From Poa pratensis (Eukaryota > Streptophyta > Magnoliopsida > Poales > Poaceae), in the NCBI GenBank assembly GCA_947311845.1, contig CAMZMU010000059.1, forward strand, positions 34,357,777-34,421,776: 64,000 nt of DNA. The letters run 5' to 3'. A program made the position numbers and the translations under genes. This document shows positions 12,213 to 22,799 of the stretch, one piece after another (position 1 is the first letter of the stretch; every line of letters begins with the position of its first letter). The notes under the pieces are model-generated. The model made no database searches and was not told where the DNA came from. It saw only the letters and a list, made by a program, of their open reading frames with translations.

Positions 12213-13195
12213 ACTACCTCTAATTAAATGGAGTCATCAAGACAAAAAAAAATGCTAACTACTTGCGGCAGAAAAACACCCATATTTAGATATTTTTAAT
12301 TGGTAAATATTTGAACAAAAAAAACACTTCCTCTAATTATGTGAAGTTAAATTTACTAATTGCTCACGTAATGCACTTTCTCTAAATATGGATTTAAATT
12401 AAACATTTCAATTTAGTAAATATTTGGATGTAATCTAGATGAACTTTCCCTAAATATATGTACTTCAATTCATTAAATATGCATTTCCATGCATTACGTA
12501 CTTAAATTAAAAATTACTGGAAAAGTAGAAACACTTTAAAACATTTCAATTTGCTAAAAAAATTGAGATGCTCTAAAAATATATCAACATGCTCATAAAA
12601 ATATATGTTAACTACTTATGATATATAAACATATTTAAACATTCCAATTTAGTGAATATTTAAATACAATCTAATTGCCTACTCACCGCATGCCCACCTG
12701 TCAGTTATCTGAAATTTTATTAGATAATATCACAAATAATAAAAACCTGATAAATAGATTCCATCTACCATAATTCTAATAATACATCAGACAGATGAAA
12801 TTTGGATTTTTCCAATAAAAAAATTCCCCAGGAAATATTCAATAGTTTTTACAAGTTTAAAATAGTTTTTCTCAGCATTCCTTCGAGACGCCCACGTTAT
12901 GCGCAATACAGACGATTAGTTTTCCATATATTTTTCCTTCCTAAGAAAAAAAGGATAAATAATCTACTTTTTTACAAGTTTCAAAATAGAATTCATACAA
13001 GATTTGTTGGAAAAAAAATTCCAATAAATATTTCCCCCCAAGAAATACTCAACGATATGAAAACATTGTTTTCCCAAGAATATTCAGTAATATTCAAAAA
13101 AAAATCCTAATACATTTTATACATATTTCTTTGATTTTCTTTTCCCGGACAAGTTTCCACACGAGCGCGGCGTGTCGACGCGCAAATTTCACTAG

Positions 13196-13670
13196 TACTA
13201 GTTAGTATCGACATCATATGAAGTCACATGGGCCTCCTTGTTGTCGTACTCGTCATCGTCAACACCGCGAGGAATCCGATTCATTTCTATTTTGCCCTCC
13301 AATCTACTGGAGCGGCCCCTTCCTGGCCATGGCATACTGTTGAAGCCACCGTCAATCACGATCATACAGAACTATTCACTCGGTTCTACTCCCTCCGTTT
13401 GGAATAAGATGTCTTTCATATATCCAAATTCGGATATATGTGTACACTAAAAAAAAGTCCACATACATCCAAATTTAGACAAATCCAAGACATCCTTTTC
13501 CGGGCGAAGGGATTAAATTATAAGATGCCTTTAATATTTTAACATGGACTACGTACGGAATAAAATGGGTGACACAAGACGCGACTAGGTGCATCCGAAT
13601 CAGAGAAAACTACTAAAACATCTTATATTTCGGAACGGAGTTCGTAACGGAAATCCAAAGAATACCGTAA
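13196..13670. other. 3' flank of F-box copy 2 (first blocks)
   Basis: Matches 3800-4115 of unit 1 apart from one MITE insertion (13389-13513). No gene is seen. Confidence 0.75.
13389..13513. mobile_element. Stowaway-like MITE (125 bp), unit 2 only
   Basis: Starts CTCCCTCCG and lies between TA dinucleotides (13387-13388 and 13514-13515). Unit 1 has the joined sequence GGTTCTAAATTATAAG, giving the empty site. The 3' end (CCGGGCGAAGGGAT) has drifted from the family consensus. Confidence 0.8.
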
Positions 13671-16600
13671 CACTGTGTTTGGATGTAGAAAAGTTGGGCT
13701 AGAATTGGAATTTTGGAATTGTTGGGCCAAATTCCACCGTTTGGAGTGGTCTCGGAATTAGACGCTGGAAACTTAACCCAATTCCACGCGAGACCCCCCG
13801 CGTGCACCTTCCACTCTCGATCTTTCCGAGCCCAGCAGCTCGGAATTGCACGAAAAGTTTTCTCTCGCTCGCTCGCTCCGCACCGTACCTCTTCTCTCTC
13901 TCAGAAATAGAACGATAACTAGCTCCTTCTTCAGCCCGACGGTGACAAGAATCAGGCAACGGCGGCACTGCTAAGCTCTCCCTCCCTCCCCTCGGCCTCC
14001 TCTCTACACCTCCTCCTTTCCGACCTTCTTCGACCCCTCTCTTCGTCGGTCGTTTCTTTCCTTTTTGCCCCGCTCGAACCCTAGATCTCCGGCAGTGGAA
14101 GGTGGGCATGGCGGCGGCAGGGTGGCTTGGCGGCGTCACATGTGTAACATCCCAAATTTATAACAAGTTTTAATATGCAAAAATTTGGGCCAACAAAAAC
14201 TTTTGTTGTTTGATATGTGTTGATTGTTTCTTGCGACATGTGTTGCTTGTCTGTTCTAATTAAAAATTTGGAAAAACAAAAAAAACAAAAGTTGAAACAA
14301 TAAAACAAATGTGACAAGTGTCACACAATTTCTCCAAGTTAGAATTATTTTTTTCTTCACCCAAACTTCAGTGGAGTGATAATATGATCACTCTCAATTT
14401 ATTCCTACAACTTTTCCCTCTCAAATAAATATTTCCCAAAATTCTAAATTTAAATTCTATTTATTTCTTTAACTTCTTTATATCATAAAATGTGCTATGT
14501 TGCACATACAAAATAAATAACAAAACAGCACCACAAATCTTGATAAACCTATAAGAAGCAAATTATGAAAATAATTTTCAGAAATTTGAATTTGGATTTG
14601 GGTCAGGCATTGTGTCGAACACTTGGTGGCATCACTGTGTTCATCCCCAAATCCGAGATCAATTCGTCCAAATTCGAGCTTAATTCATCAAATCTCTGGC
14701 ACCACCTGCCCCCACTCACTCCTCTCACTCACTGGAGCACGAAGGAAACGTGGGGATTTACCAATTTGGTCGCTGCCATGGGCGCGAGCTCGCGCCCATG
14801 CCGCCCGTGGCGCCACTGTGGTGGAGAGACGACGGTGGACGCCGTGGTGGCCCAGCACCGTGTCCTTCCACTCCCTCTCGCCCCTCCGCATCCGCTCGAC
14901 TGGATAGGAACGCCGTAGAAGCTCCACGCACGTGTGACTTAGCTCACGCCCGTGCTCGCCGTGCGCCGTACCCGAGCTAGGTCACCGATGACGAACGCCG
15001 ACCTCCACTGCACCGCTCGTCACCGCAGTACCACTCAGCCACTCCCCGGCTCCCCTGCGGCCCCCAGGACATAGTGGCATCGCTGTTGAGGTCATCCCTG
15101 ACGCGCGTGATCCGCCGAACGCCATCGGTATGTCCACGGTCGTCGCCAGTTCAAGCTTGCTTAGCTTCTCTCCACGCGACCGTTCTCCATCCTCTGACCC
15201 CTAACACCATCCGTAAACGTAGACGCACTGCCCAGACAGCCAATGGCGAGCTCTCCCACTCCCTGCACCTCTCCCGCACCGCGTCCACCATGAGCTGAGC
15301 TTCGGCCTTATAAGGTCACCGAGCTCTCGCATCCTCTCCACACTCCACCACTGCCTTTCCCTTGCTCTACACTCTCTCGTGCACCGCCAGGAGGGTGAGC
15401 ACGTAGTCGCAGCCCTTGCTGCCTTGGTCGAGCACGGCCAACTGCTGCCGGAGAAGAAGGTGGATGTCGACCACGGTCGTGCCGTGTCTCTCCCCTTTTT
15501 TCTTCTCTCTGGCCTGCACTCTCTTCTCCATCATCACCGCACTCACACGCTCCTTTTTCCCCTTTGTATCGTGCACAGGAGCATCGCCAGGATCTCGCCG
15601 GAGTTGGGACGTGCCCGTGGAAGCAGAGGAGCTCGTCGCCGACGCTAGGGTCGTCTCCATCAAGCTCAGCTCACCCCACGAACCACCCCAAGCTCTCCGC
15701 CGTCAAACGCCATCTTCCCCACCGTCGCTAACCACCCTAGGTGCCCCCCCGTCCACCCTCTCCATCGCTGGCACGGCGGCGCCGCCCATCTGTGGTCGTC
15801 GCCGTTCGTGGCCGTTGTAAGCCGTTGGATCTTAGATCCACGGGTGCGGTACCGTTTTGATTAGGAGAGACGCTGACAAGTGGACCCCGTTGTCAGCGTT
15901 TTAAACTTTTCTGCGCGCGCGAGACATTTCTGTTGAGTCACTGACGAGTGGACCCCACCCGTCAGGATCCTCAACATTATCCAGAACAGAGGAATTTTCT
16001 AATTTGAATTCACTGGAAAAGTCAGTACTGGACCCAATTTCTAAAATCTATATCTCGAGATTTATAAGTCCAAATAAATCAAATCAAAATGTTCTGGAAA
16101 GCTTATGAAATTGTTTAACCAACCCAAGTGGTTTCATCTTATTTAGATTAATAATAAATGTGTATTATTAAAAGTGCCACAGAAGGTTTAAAACATAAAC
16201 TTGTTTGTTTCTGTTAATCTATCAACCCAAATAATGCCAATCCAATTTTGTTAGCTTGGTACTGTGATCCCTCAGCTTCCCTAATTTTGGTAGAATTAAT
16301 TAAGCAATAGAAATTAGTTGGCATTAGATTAAAATTAGCAAACCTTTTTGAGAATATTATTGATTAACCCAAATGAGTTAGGACCAATTTTGTTAGATCA
16401 AATTTAATCATTGTTAGTTACCCCTAAAAGGATTTAATTTTAGGATCAACAGAACTTAGTTAGTAGCTAAAACTTGATTAAAAAGCTTATGTAATAAAAC
16501 AATTGTGTAGGAATTTGGGTAATTCAAAATGAATCCAATCCAATTGGGTTGTCTTCTACACATCAGTAGCTTTTTGAAGAATTTTAGTTTGTATTTTTGT

Positions 16601-17732
16601 GACCAACAGAACTTGAGTTATGCAATTAAACATGTACAACTAGTTTCTGCCATGTTTAAGACATAATTAAATAATGACCAAATCAATTAAGTTGAACTCT
16701 AATTGGTTTGCCTTATGTGTGCAGTAGCTACTTGTTGAATTTAAGGTGTGTAATGTTGTGATATTTGATGGAGTAGTATAGTGATTGTTTGTCTTGCTTG
16801 TTTGACGTTTAGACGAGATCGTTGACGGAATTTGCGAGGAGGGGGATTACTTTGATCAACAAGAGCAAGACTCCGAGAACTTTGCTGAGCAAGGCAAGCT
16901 ACTCTCTGAGCTTGCACATCTACTATATATGCATCTACTTAGTCCAAATGGTTTATTCATAAGAAGCAAGAATTTTGAAAACCTTTTTCAAAATATGGGA
17001 GAAACTATTTTGCCACCCTATGTAGAAATATAAGATAGTTATTTAAAACTATAGGATGGGAAAAAATATTGTGCATGGCGATTGAGGCGCATAATCGGGT
17101 ATTTCAGACAGCTAGTCTGGGGTCCCCACAACATGGTGCATGGCGATTGAGGCGCATGGCGGCGGCAGGGGGCATGGCCCCATAGTCGGCCTCCTCTTCT
17201 CCGTTCTTCTTCTCGTTCCTTTTTTTTTGTTTGACTGTAATTATTCCCTGTTCTTCTCCGGTAGCTGATGAACTGCTTCGAAAATCACAGATTCCAGGAG
17301 ATTTGCAGGAGCTGAACAATTTGTGTCGTGTTTTGAACAATTTTTAGAGACAAAATTAGTAACCATGTGTTATTATGTGTTGTTGGTACTTCAAAACTAT
17401 TTGATTTCTACTTGTGTTATTGTTGGAAATTGATTTTGTATTTTTTAATGTTATTATGTGTGCAAAATAATATATCAATATTCTATACACATACAAAAAA
17501 ATTCATATATGTAACAAGTTTGTATTATCCGAACTCACCAAAACATACAATTCCAAGATTGATACATCCAAATATGAATTGGAATCGTGTGCTATCATTT
17601 GATTCCGGCCATAAATTTTATTCACAACCAAATAGCGGAATTTGAATTGGAGCTCGTTTCTTTTCCATCTTGGAAATGGAATTACTAGTCCAATTCAATT
17701 TTCACCAAACTTTTCTACATCCAAACACAGTG
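13671..17732. mobile_element. PIF/Harbinger-type element, unit 2 only, carrying a nested solo LTR
   Basis: Terminal inverted repeats CACTGTGTTTGGATGTAGAA / TTCTACATCCAAACACAGTG, with TAA target duplications (13668-13670 and 17733-17735). Unit 1 has the empty site CCATAACAG. Without the LTR (14143-17130 plus one TSD copy) it is about 1.07 kb. Inside are a CT-rich leader-like stretch (13800-14100), a GC-rich piece with several ATGs, and a short open stretch ending in a stop (17262-17345). This fits an internally deleted derivative with leftover exon ends; no transposase domain is visible. Confidence 0.82.
14143..17130. mobile_element. Solo LTR (2.99 kb) nested in the Harbinger element
   Basis: Starts TGTAACATCCCAAATTTA, ends GGGGTCCCCACA, with 5-bp duplication ACATG at 14138-14142 and 17131-17135. 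Related to the LTR at 5150-7250 by its ends and by a block around 16810-16905 (TTTGATCAACAAGAGCAAG). It has lost most of the 3' part present in that LTR and carries a 22-base insertion at 17071-17092 that duplicates its own flank. Confidence 0.85.
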
Positions 17733-17913
17733 TAACAGAAATGGAAAATGGAATTCTGCAAGAGGGAGATGAACATAAAGTGCCATGTTTAAGCCAAATA
17801 ACTGCTAAAATAAACAAATTTTTAGTTACGAAAAATTTAAACAGATCTTTCACTTGTAAGCAAAACATGTCTAGCAACAAACCAAACACGAACACCTCTT
17901 AATCCTGCAATAA

Positions 17914-18098
17914 TTAAGGCGGTCGAGTTGAAGCATGTAATCTACTCCCTCCGTTCCAATTTAATTGACTTGCTATGCACAAATATGGATGTATATAGAC
18001 ATGTAACAAGTCTAGATACATCCACATGTGGGCGTATAGCAAGTCAATTAAATTGGAACGGAGGGAGTAGATTACATGCTTCAACTCGACCGCCTTAA
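17914..18098. repeat. 185-bp palindrome: Stowaway MITE plus inverted copy of its host flank
   Basis: A Stowaway element at 17945-18067 (CTCCCTCCGTTCCAATTT ... inverse) lies between TA duplications. Outside it, the left host flank TTAAGGCGGTCGAGTTGAAG and onward (17914-17942) is repeated in inverted orientation on the right (18070-18098). The paralog (4316-4346) has one copy of this flank and no MITE. The palindrome therefore extends about 29 bp beyond the element on each side. Confidence 0.88.
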
Positions 18099-18104
18099 AT
18101 TGGA

Positions 18105-18893
18105 TCAGTGCAGATTTGGCATGGACCAGGAAGGCCACTGCCAGAAATAACCGCACCGGCAGTTCAACAGGTTCCCGAGCGAGAGATTCTGGGTGGTAAG
18201 GTCGGCGAGGTCGAGAACAGAGACGGTGTACCTCCCCCAGACGTCCCACCCGTAGTCGTCGTTTACCTCCTCGTACGAGCTGGCCACGTACAAGCAGTTC
18301 CTCCGCACCCCGTTTACCCCGTTGGCCTCGACGCAGAAACCGCGGAGATGGTCCACGAACACGGCGCGGTCACCCAAGTCGCCGGCGACCTCCGACCACC
18401 CGGCCGCCAGCCTCCGGCGGTCCGCACGGAAGACCTTGAAAAGGCCCCCGTTGTCGTAGCACGCTGTTTGGTACACGAAATGCGTCCTGACGATCAGAAG
18501 GAGCTCGGCGGACGACGCGACGAGGGTGGACTCCCGTACGGACCACCGCTTGGGCACCATGTGCGGCGGCTTGATCACGGCGACCACGGCGAAGGTTGCG
18601 CCGTCCACGGCCGTTACCTTGTGGGCGCGCGTGTCCAAGAGGTAGAACGTGCCGTCGCAGTAGGTGATGCTGCTGACGTCCTGGGAGCATCCGGCGACCG
18701 GGCTCCAGGATCCGTCGAGTGGCCGCAGCATGCAGAAGAGCGCGCCCTTTCCCGGCGAGACCACGACGGCGTCCGGCGACCGATCCCACACCGTATCACG
18801 GAGGATCCTCCGATCGTCGTCGTGGAACGAGGGCGGCAGTGCGGGCAGGCCCTCCGACGCGCCGGTGAAGGGGTGCAGCAGCGTGGCAGAGAG
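18105..18893 (-). pseudogene. F-box/DUF295 protein, copy 2, C-terminal part
   Basis: Paralog of 4357-5149, with the same DUF295 blocks (DGSWSPVAG, ITYCDGTFYLLD) and the same WPSWSMPNLH end. Most differences are single residues, for example LRDTVWDRSPDAVVVSPGKG. The N-terminal half is at 19432-19745, cut off by a hAT element. Removing the hAT and one TSD copy gives 314 + 781 = 1095 nt, a multiple of three with no internal stop, so this copy too was intact before insertion. Both paralogs thus lost function independently after the duplication. Confidence 0.87.
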
Positions 18894-19431
18894 CAGTGGC
18901 GGAGGACGAATTTTTTTTGAGGTCGGGCGAACTGTGAAGAATATTATTTATGCCAAAATCAAAATATTCCAGGCATGTTAATACTTTTATTAAAAAGTAA
19001 CAGTAGCAGTTATTGACTAAAACTAAACTGAAGCAAACAAGAAAACTACTCGTTCAGGGAAGAAAAAACGCTAGACCTAGACCCACTAGGCTTAAGTTTT
19101 TGTCTTGCTGCATACCCCTTCGCCTGCCTAAAAGGCCTAAAGTAACGGCCCATTAATTGGAGGTTGTTGCTCGTCTTCTTCTCCACATGAACTGAACCTT
19201 ACTACGGATCTCTAATGGCGCCGCCGCTCTTTGGACAAGTAGTGATACTTATCTGAGGATATTTCGGCAAAATTGGAGGTAAGGATCGATCATGACGAGT
19301 TCTAACGGGTAGACTGTAGATTCGCCCTTGCAGCACGATCAAACGCTGAATATATATGTATACAGTTTGTTTTGCCCAGATTCAAGGTAGGGCGGCCGCC
19401 CGACCTCGCCCTACTGGGTCCTCCGCCACTG
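18894..19431. mobile_element. hAT element (538 bp) splitting F-box copy 2
   Basis: Perfect 14-bp terminal inverted repeats CAGTGGCGGAGGAC, with 8-bp target duplication GCAGAGAG at 18886-18893 and 19432-19439, diagnostic of hAT. The subterminal regions share GAGGTCGGGCG in inverted positions. No transposase is seen. The target overlaps by one base the homologous site hit by the solo LTR in copy 1. Confidence 0.92.
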
Positions 19432-19745
19432 GCAGAGAGGTCGTTGGCCACGCCGAGCGTCCAGCCGTGCGGCGAGGCGAAGAGGTATGAGCGGCCGCGC
19501 GCGGCGGGCACGAGGATCTTGGTAACGCTGTCGTCGGCGAGGGACCAGAGACTGCGGCTGACGCCGGAGTAGTGTGTGGTTGGCAGCAGAAGCAGTGGGA
19601 CGCGAGCGCGACGACGGGCGGCATGCGCCGCCGAGGCCGAGCGCCACGATGGGCACACCGAGCGGAAGCGCGCAAAGTCGGCGTGCTCGGTGATCCGGTC
19701 GGCTATGCCCGCTAGGATATTGGCCGGCAGATCGGACCAGCTCAT
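19432..19745 (-). pseudogene. F-box/DUF295 protein, copy 2, N-terminal part (F-box)
   Basis: Starts MSWSDLPANILAGIADRI, F-box through FARFRSVCPSWR, with a two-residue insertion (RA) relative to copy 1 before VPLLLLP. After LGVANDLSA the frame runs into the hAT element and stops at 19302, giving a 147-residue F-box protein with a transposon-derived tail if expressed. The ATG at 19745 is shared with copy 1. Confidence 0.87.
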
Positions 19746-19945
19746 GGTGTGTAGCCGGTGCTGGCCGGCAGCGCCGGCAGATCGGAAGAAGAATTGGGGA
19801 ACGGAGCTAGAACGCCTGGTTGACTTCGCTCACTTGCATTTGAGTCACTGGAGCTCAAAACAGAGGAAATGTTTTTTATTTCTCGAGTTTATGGGATTTT
19901 GTTCCGCGGCTCGTATATAAATGATAATAGTGCAAAAGACATTGC

Positions 19946-20358
19946 GAGGAAATTTCGTGCTCCCCAGCTCAAGTAATCCTGCTAGATTAAAAATCGAAAA
20001 AAATATTTACAAGTTTCAAAACAATTTAAGAAAGTCCCGGATGTATCCAATAGTGTGTTCAAAAAACGAGCCAACAAATCATCTTAAAATATTTTGTATT
20101 CTGGGATAGATAAAAATGATAAAAGTGTGGATCTAAATGTGCATATTTTCAAATCTCCAAATTTATCATAATTTTTTTTTTTCATTTTTTAAGCCTAAAA
20201 TATAAAGTATTTGAAGGTGATTCTTGGCACTTACGTTAAATACACTGATGGGTACATCCGAGATTTTCTCAATTCTTTTTAAAACTTGTAAATATTTGTT
20301 TCGATTTTTTTAAAACTAGGAGGAACACTCGAGCTCGGGGCCAAAAACACTCCCGGAG
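19946..20358. mobile_element. Mutator-type MITE in the 5' flank of F-box copy 2
   Basis: Flanked by the 9-bp duplication AGACATTGC (19937-19945 and 20360-20368). Unit 1 has a single ATAGACATTGCACTTG, the empty site. The ends are imperfect inverted repeats (GCTCCCCAGCTCAAG with CTCGAGCTCGGGGCC). AT-rich core, no coding. Roughly 200 bp upstream of the F-box start codon. Confidence 0.8.
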
Positions 20359-20414
20359 AAGACATTGCACTTACAACAACGCAAGTCAACAAAAAAAATC
20401 AAAGAGTTATAGTA

Positions 20415-20818
20415 TGAGTGGCGATTTCTTGGCTCCCGGCCTTCAATGCTCATGCTATTAAAAAGTATTCGAAAATCATATTTACTGTTTCAAAAAAAAT
20501 TGAAAACAAATTCGGACGTAGTCAATGGTGTATCCACAAACGTTTAAATAATCAATTTTAAATATTTTATATTCTGAGCTACACAAAATGCTAAAGGTGT
20601 GGACCTGAGTATGCCTAGTTTCAAATCTCTAAATTTTAGCATTTTTATGTAGCCCATAATACAAAGTATTTGAAATTAATATTCTACATGTTTGTGGGAT
20701 ACATCATTATTTACATCTAGATTTTTTCAGATTTTTTGAAACTCACAGATACGATTTTTGAAATTTTTTAACTAGCAGGAGCACTGGTGCTCGGGAGGCA
20801 AAAACACTTTCCCTTATA
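20415..20818. mobile_element. Second MITE of the same Mutator-like family
   Basis: Ends TTGGCTCCCGGCC...TGCTCATGCTA and TAGCAGGAGCACTGGTGCTC...GGGAGGC are imperfect inverted repeats related to those of the element at 19946-20358. The core is similar (TATTTTATATTCTGAG, then ACACAAAATGCTAAAGGTGT). Unit 1 keeps the left part at about 7815-7910, so this insertion predates the duplication. Exact ends and TSD not fixed. Confidence 0.55.
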
Positions 20819-20829
20819 GATGATTATAT

Positions 20830-21234
20830 TATATTAAAGTACTTGTATTATCTCCTAAAACGTTACTCTGGCGTGTACCAAGTTTTCAAACAAAAAAAGC
20901 AACTTCTTAAACATCGCGTGGATTAAAAATCATTACCATGCAGACGAACAATAGAGGTGAAAATGAAAAGTCAAATGCTTACTTTCAAACCGGGGAATTT
21001 CACATCATGTGTCACGCCGTCGCGTTCACCAACAAGATGGTTCGGCCACATCCGGCCCTTCTCTCCATTGCGTCTAGAAGAAAAACTTGAACGGTGACGA
21101 AAGCTTTGTGGCTCAAATCTTGGATGTTATATCTTAACCTAAACATTTTCTCCCAATAGCACTTCATGGATTTCATCAGTCTTTGGCAAAGGTTGATTGG
21201 TGTTCATCTTCAACGCGGAACTCATCTCTTGTAA
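20830..21234. other. No gene or element recognised
   Basis: AT-rich sequence beyond the duplication. No long open frame or terminal repeat noticed. Confidence 0.4.
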
Positions 21235-21598
21235 GAGCAAGTATAGTAAAGCCTAGTCAGCAGGCTATAAGACTTGACATGTCACCAGATTTCAACATGG
21301 AAGAGAGAGGAAGGAGGAGAGAGAGTGGAACGAGCGCTTGATGTAGCGCCCGGCTGCAGCACACACACCGAGAATGAGCAGCTAGCTTGTAGCCTTCAGC
21401 TCGCGATAGGTTGCCTGTTAGCTATTCCCTGCCAATCCCGTCTGTTTCCTCCAAGCAAGATTGATATTTAATTATTAATAAAGCCAACTTATCAGCTAAG
21501 CCAATAGCTAGTTTATTATACGACCTGGCTTTATGTTGACTTTAGTTGACATGGCATGTTCATATAGCCAAATGCATACTCTCTTATCATTCTTGCTC
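21235..21598. mobile_element. Tourist-like MITE (364 bp)
   Basis: Terminal inverted repeats GAGCAAG...CTTGCTC with TAA duplications (21232-21234 and 21599-21601), as in PIF/Harbinger-derived Tourist elements. No coding. Confidence 0.75.
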
Positions 21599-21804
21599 TA
21601 ACCTTAGCTCAAATGAATGTACTCATCTAGCTCAGCATACCACGCTTAATCCATTAGATCAATTCCCTTGAGCCCCTGCTACCTTGTTTCGAAATTTGGG
21701 CGTGCCGGAATGCAAGATCTTCGCGTGGCTTGCGCACCAGATCCGTTTCTGGACTTCTTATTGTCTCGACACTCGCGGTTGGCCGCACCTATCTTCTTAT
21801 CAGT

Positions 21805-22451
21805 TTTTTGTTTGAGAGAATGTCGCCACTTTATTGATCACATCACATCATTACAAAGTTCAGCCCGGATAAGCTCCAAGATAACACCAACTAAAATTTT
21901 ACAAGGAGAGCGCTCAGAAGAGCGAGCTAACTTATGAGTAACAACATTTAAAGTTCTAGGAACATGCTTGAAGACGCAGGAGATAAAGCCCCCTGCCAGG
22001 GTCTTGATTTCCTTCACCGCCACACCAGCTTGTGATCTATCTGGTGTAGATGAAGAATCCGCTGGATAATGGCAAGACAGTCATATGCGAGAACCACCTT
22101 CTAAAATCCCTTATCACGGAGGACCTGAAGAGCTCGGCGGATAGCAAAATCTTCGGCCAACTCAGGTTCAAGTAAGATAGGTAGCCCTTCACGGCAAGAC
22201 AACACAAGACCCCCTTGGTGATCTCGTAGCACTGCACCCCATCCCATGATGTGATCGGCTGGAAACAGCGCCGCATCAACATTCATGCATACCATATCCA
22301 CAAGTGGCGGTGCCCAACGGGGAGCCTGAGGAACGCTGGCACCCCTTGGTGCTGGCTTCGACTTGAAGCAATGATGAATGATCATATCCACATATGCCAT
22401 GATCTTGGTCGCAACACGAAGAGGATCTATCTTGACGCCATTGTTCTGCAT
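21805..22451 (-). mobile_element. LINE 3' end with RNase H domain, decayed
   Basis: The minus strand encodes a plant LINE-type RNase H: WAPP...VCMNVDAALFPADHIMGWG (first catalytic Asp), then ELAEDFAIRRAL, with a frameshift near 22105. A later block with HVPRTLNVVTHKLAR carries the catalytic His. The T-run at 21806-21811 is the inverted poly(A) tail, with an AATAAA-like signal near 21828-21834. 5'-truncated. Confidence 0.8.
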
Positions 22452-22609
22452 ATCATTGTTGTCTTCTTGTCAGTTGTGCTTGAGTCTGCCGCACACATGC
22501 TTTTGATTGTCATTACTCCATCAAGATTTGGGCCAGCACTGCTCTCGGGCTTAGCAACTCTATGCTTTTCTCGGGATCTAGCTGGTCGGCAACTATGGAC
22601 GAGCATTTG

Positions 22610-22798
22610 CAGAGGCGGAGCTATGTACAAGTATGCAGTCCACTAGCCCAAGAAACCTTTGATAAAAATAGTATTTTTGTTGGCCATTTTTCTCCAAAAT
22701 CAGTGATACTTGAGCCATTTGCCCACTAACACGGGGCCAACATGACTCTGTAGCCCATTTGCCCCTTGCCCATCCATTCGGTTTAAGCTCCGCCACTA
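22610..22798. mobile_element. hAT MITE (189 bp)
   Basis: Ends CAGAGGCGGAGCT / AGCTCCGCCACTA with 8-bp duplication AGCATTTG at 22602-22609 and 22799-22806. Its terminal motif GGCGGAG is shared with the hAT element in F-box copy 2. Confidence 0.88.
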
Positions 22799-22799
22799 A

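Larger units (their letters stand above)
8603..13195 (+). mobile_element. Helitron with an exact empty site in the paralogous unit
   Basis: The 5' end is TCACTACCTATATAAAAGG and the 3' end is TTTCACTAG, preceded by the hairpin GCGTGTCGACGC (13170-13181). These are the TC...hairpin...CTRR hallmarks of Helitrons. Insertion is between A and T: the flanks join as GTTGGAA|TACTAG, which is the uninterrupted sequence in unit 1 (2821-2833). No Rep/helicase coding is seen, so it is non-autonomous. It holds a GC-rich segment (8640-9190), AT-rich filler (9230-9780, 12218-13140) and a nested solo LTR. Net length without the LTR is about 2.16 kb. Confidence 0.88.

Noticed and set aside
17914..18098. microRNA precursor
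   Set aside because: The hairpin is explained by a Stowaway MITE between TA sites plus an inverted flank; no mature-like mispaired stem is seen.
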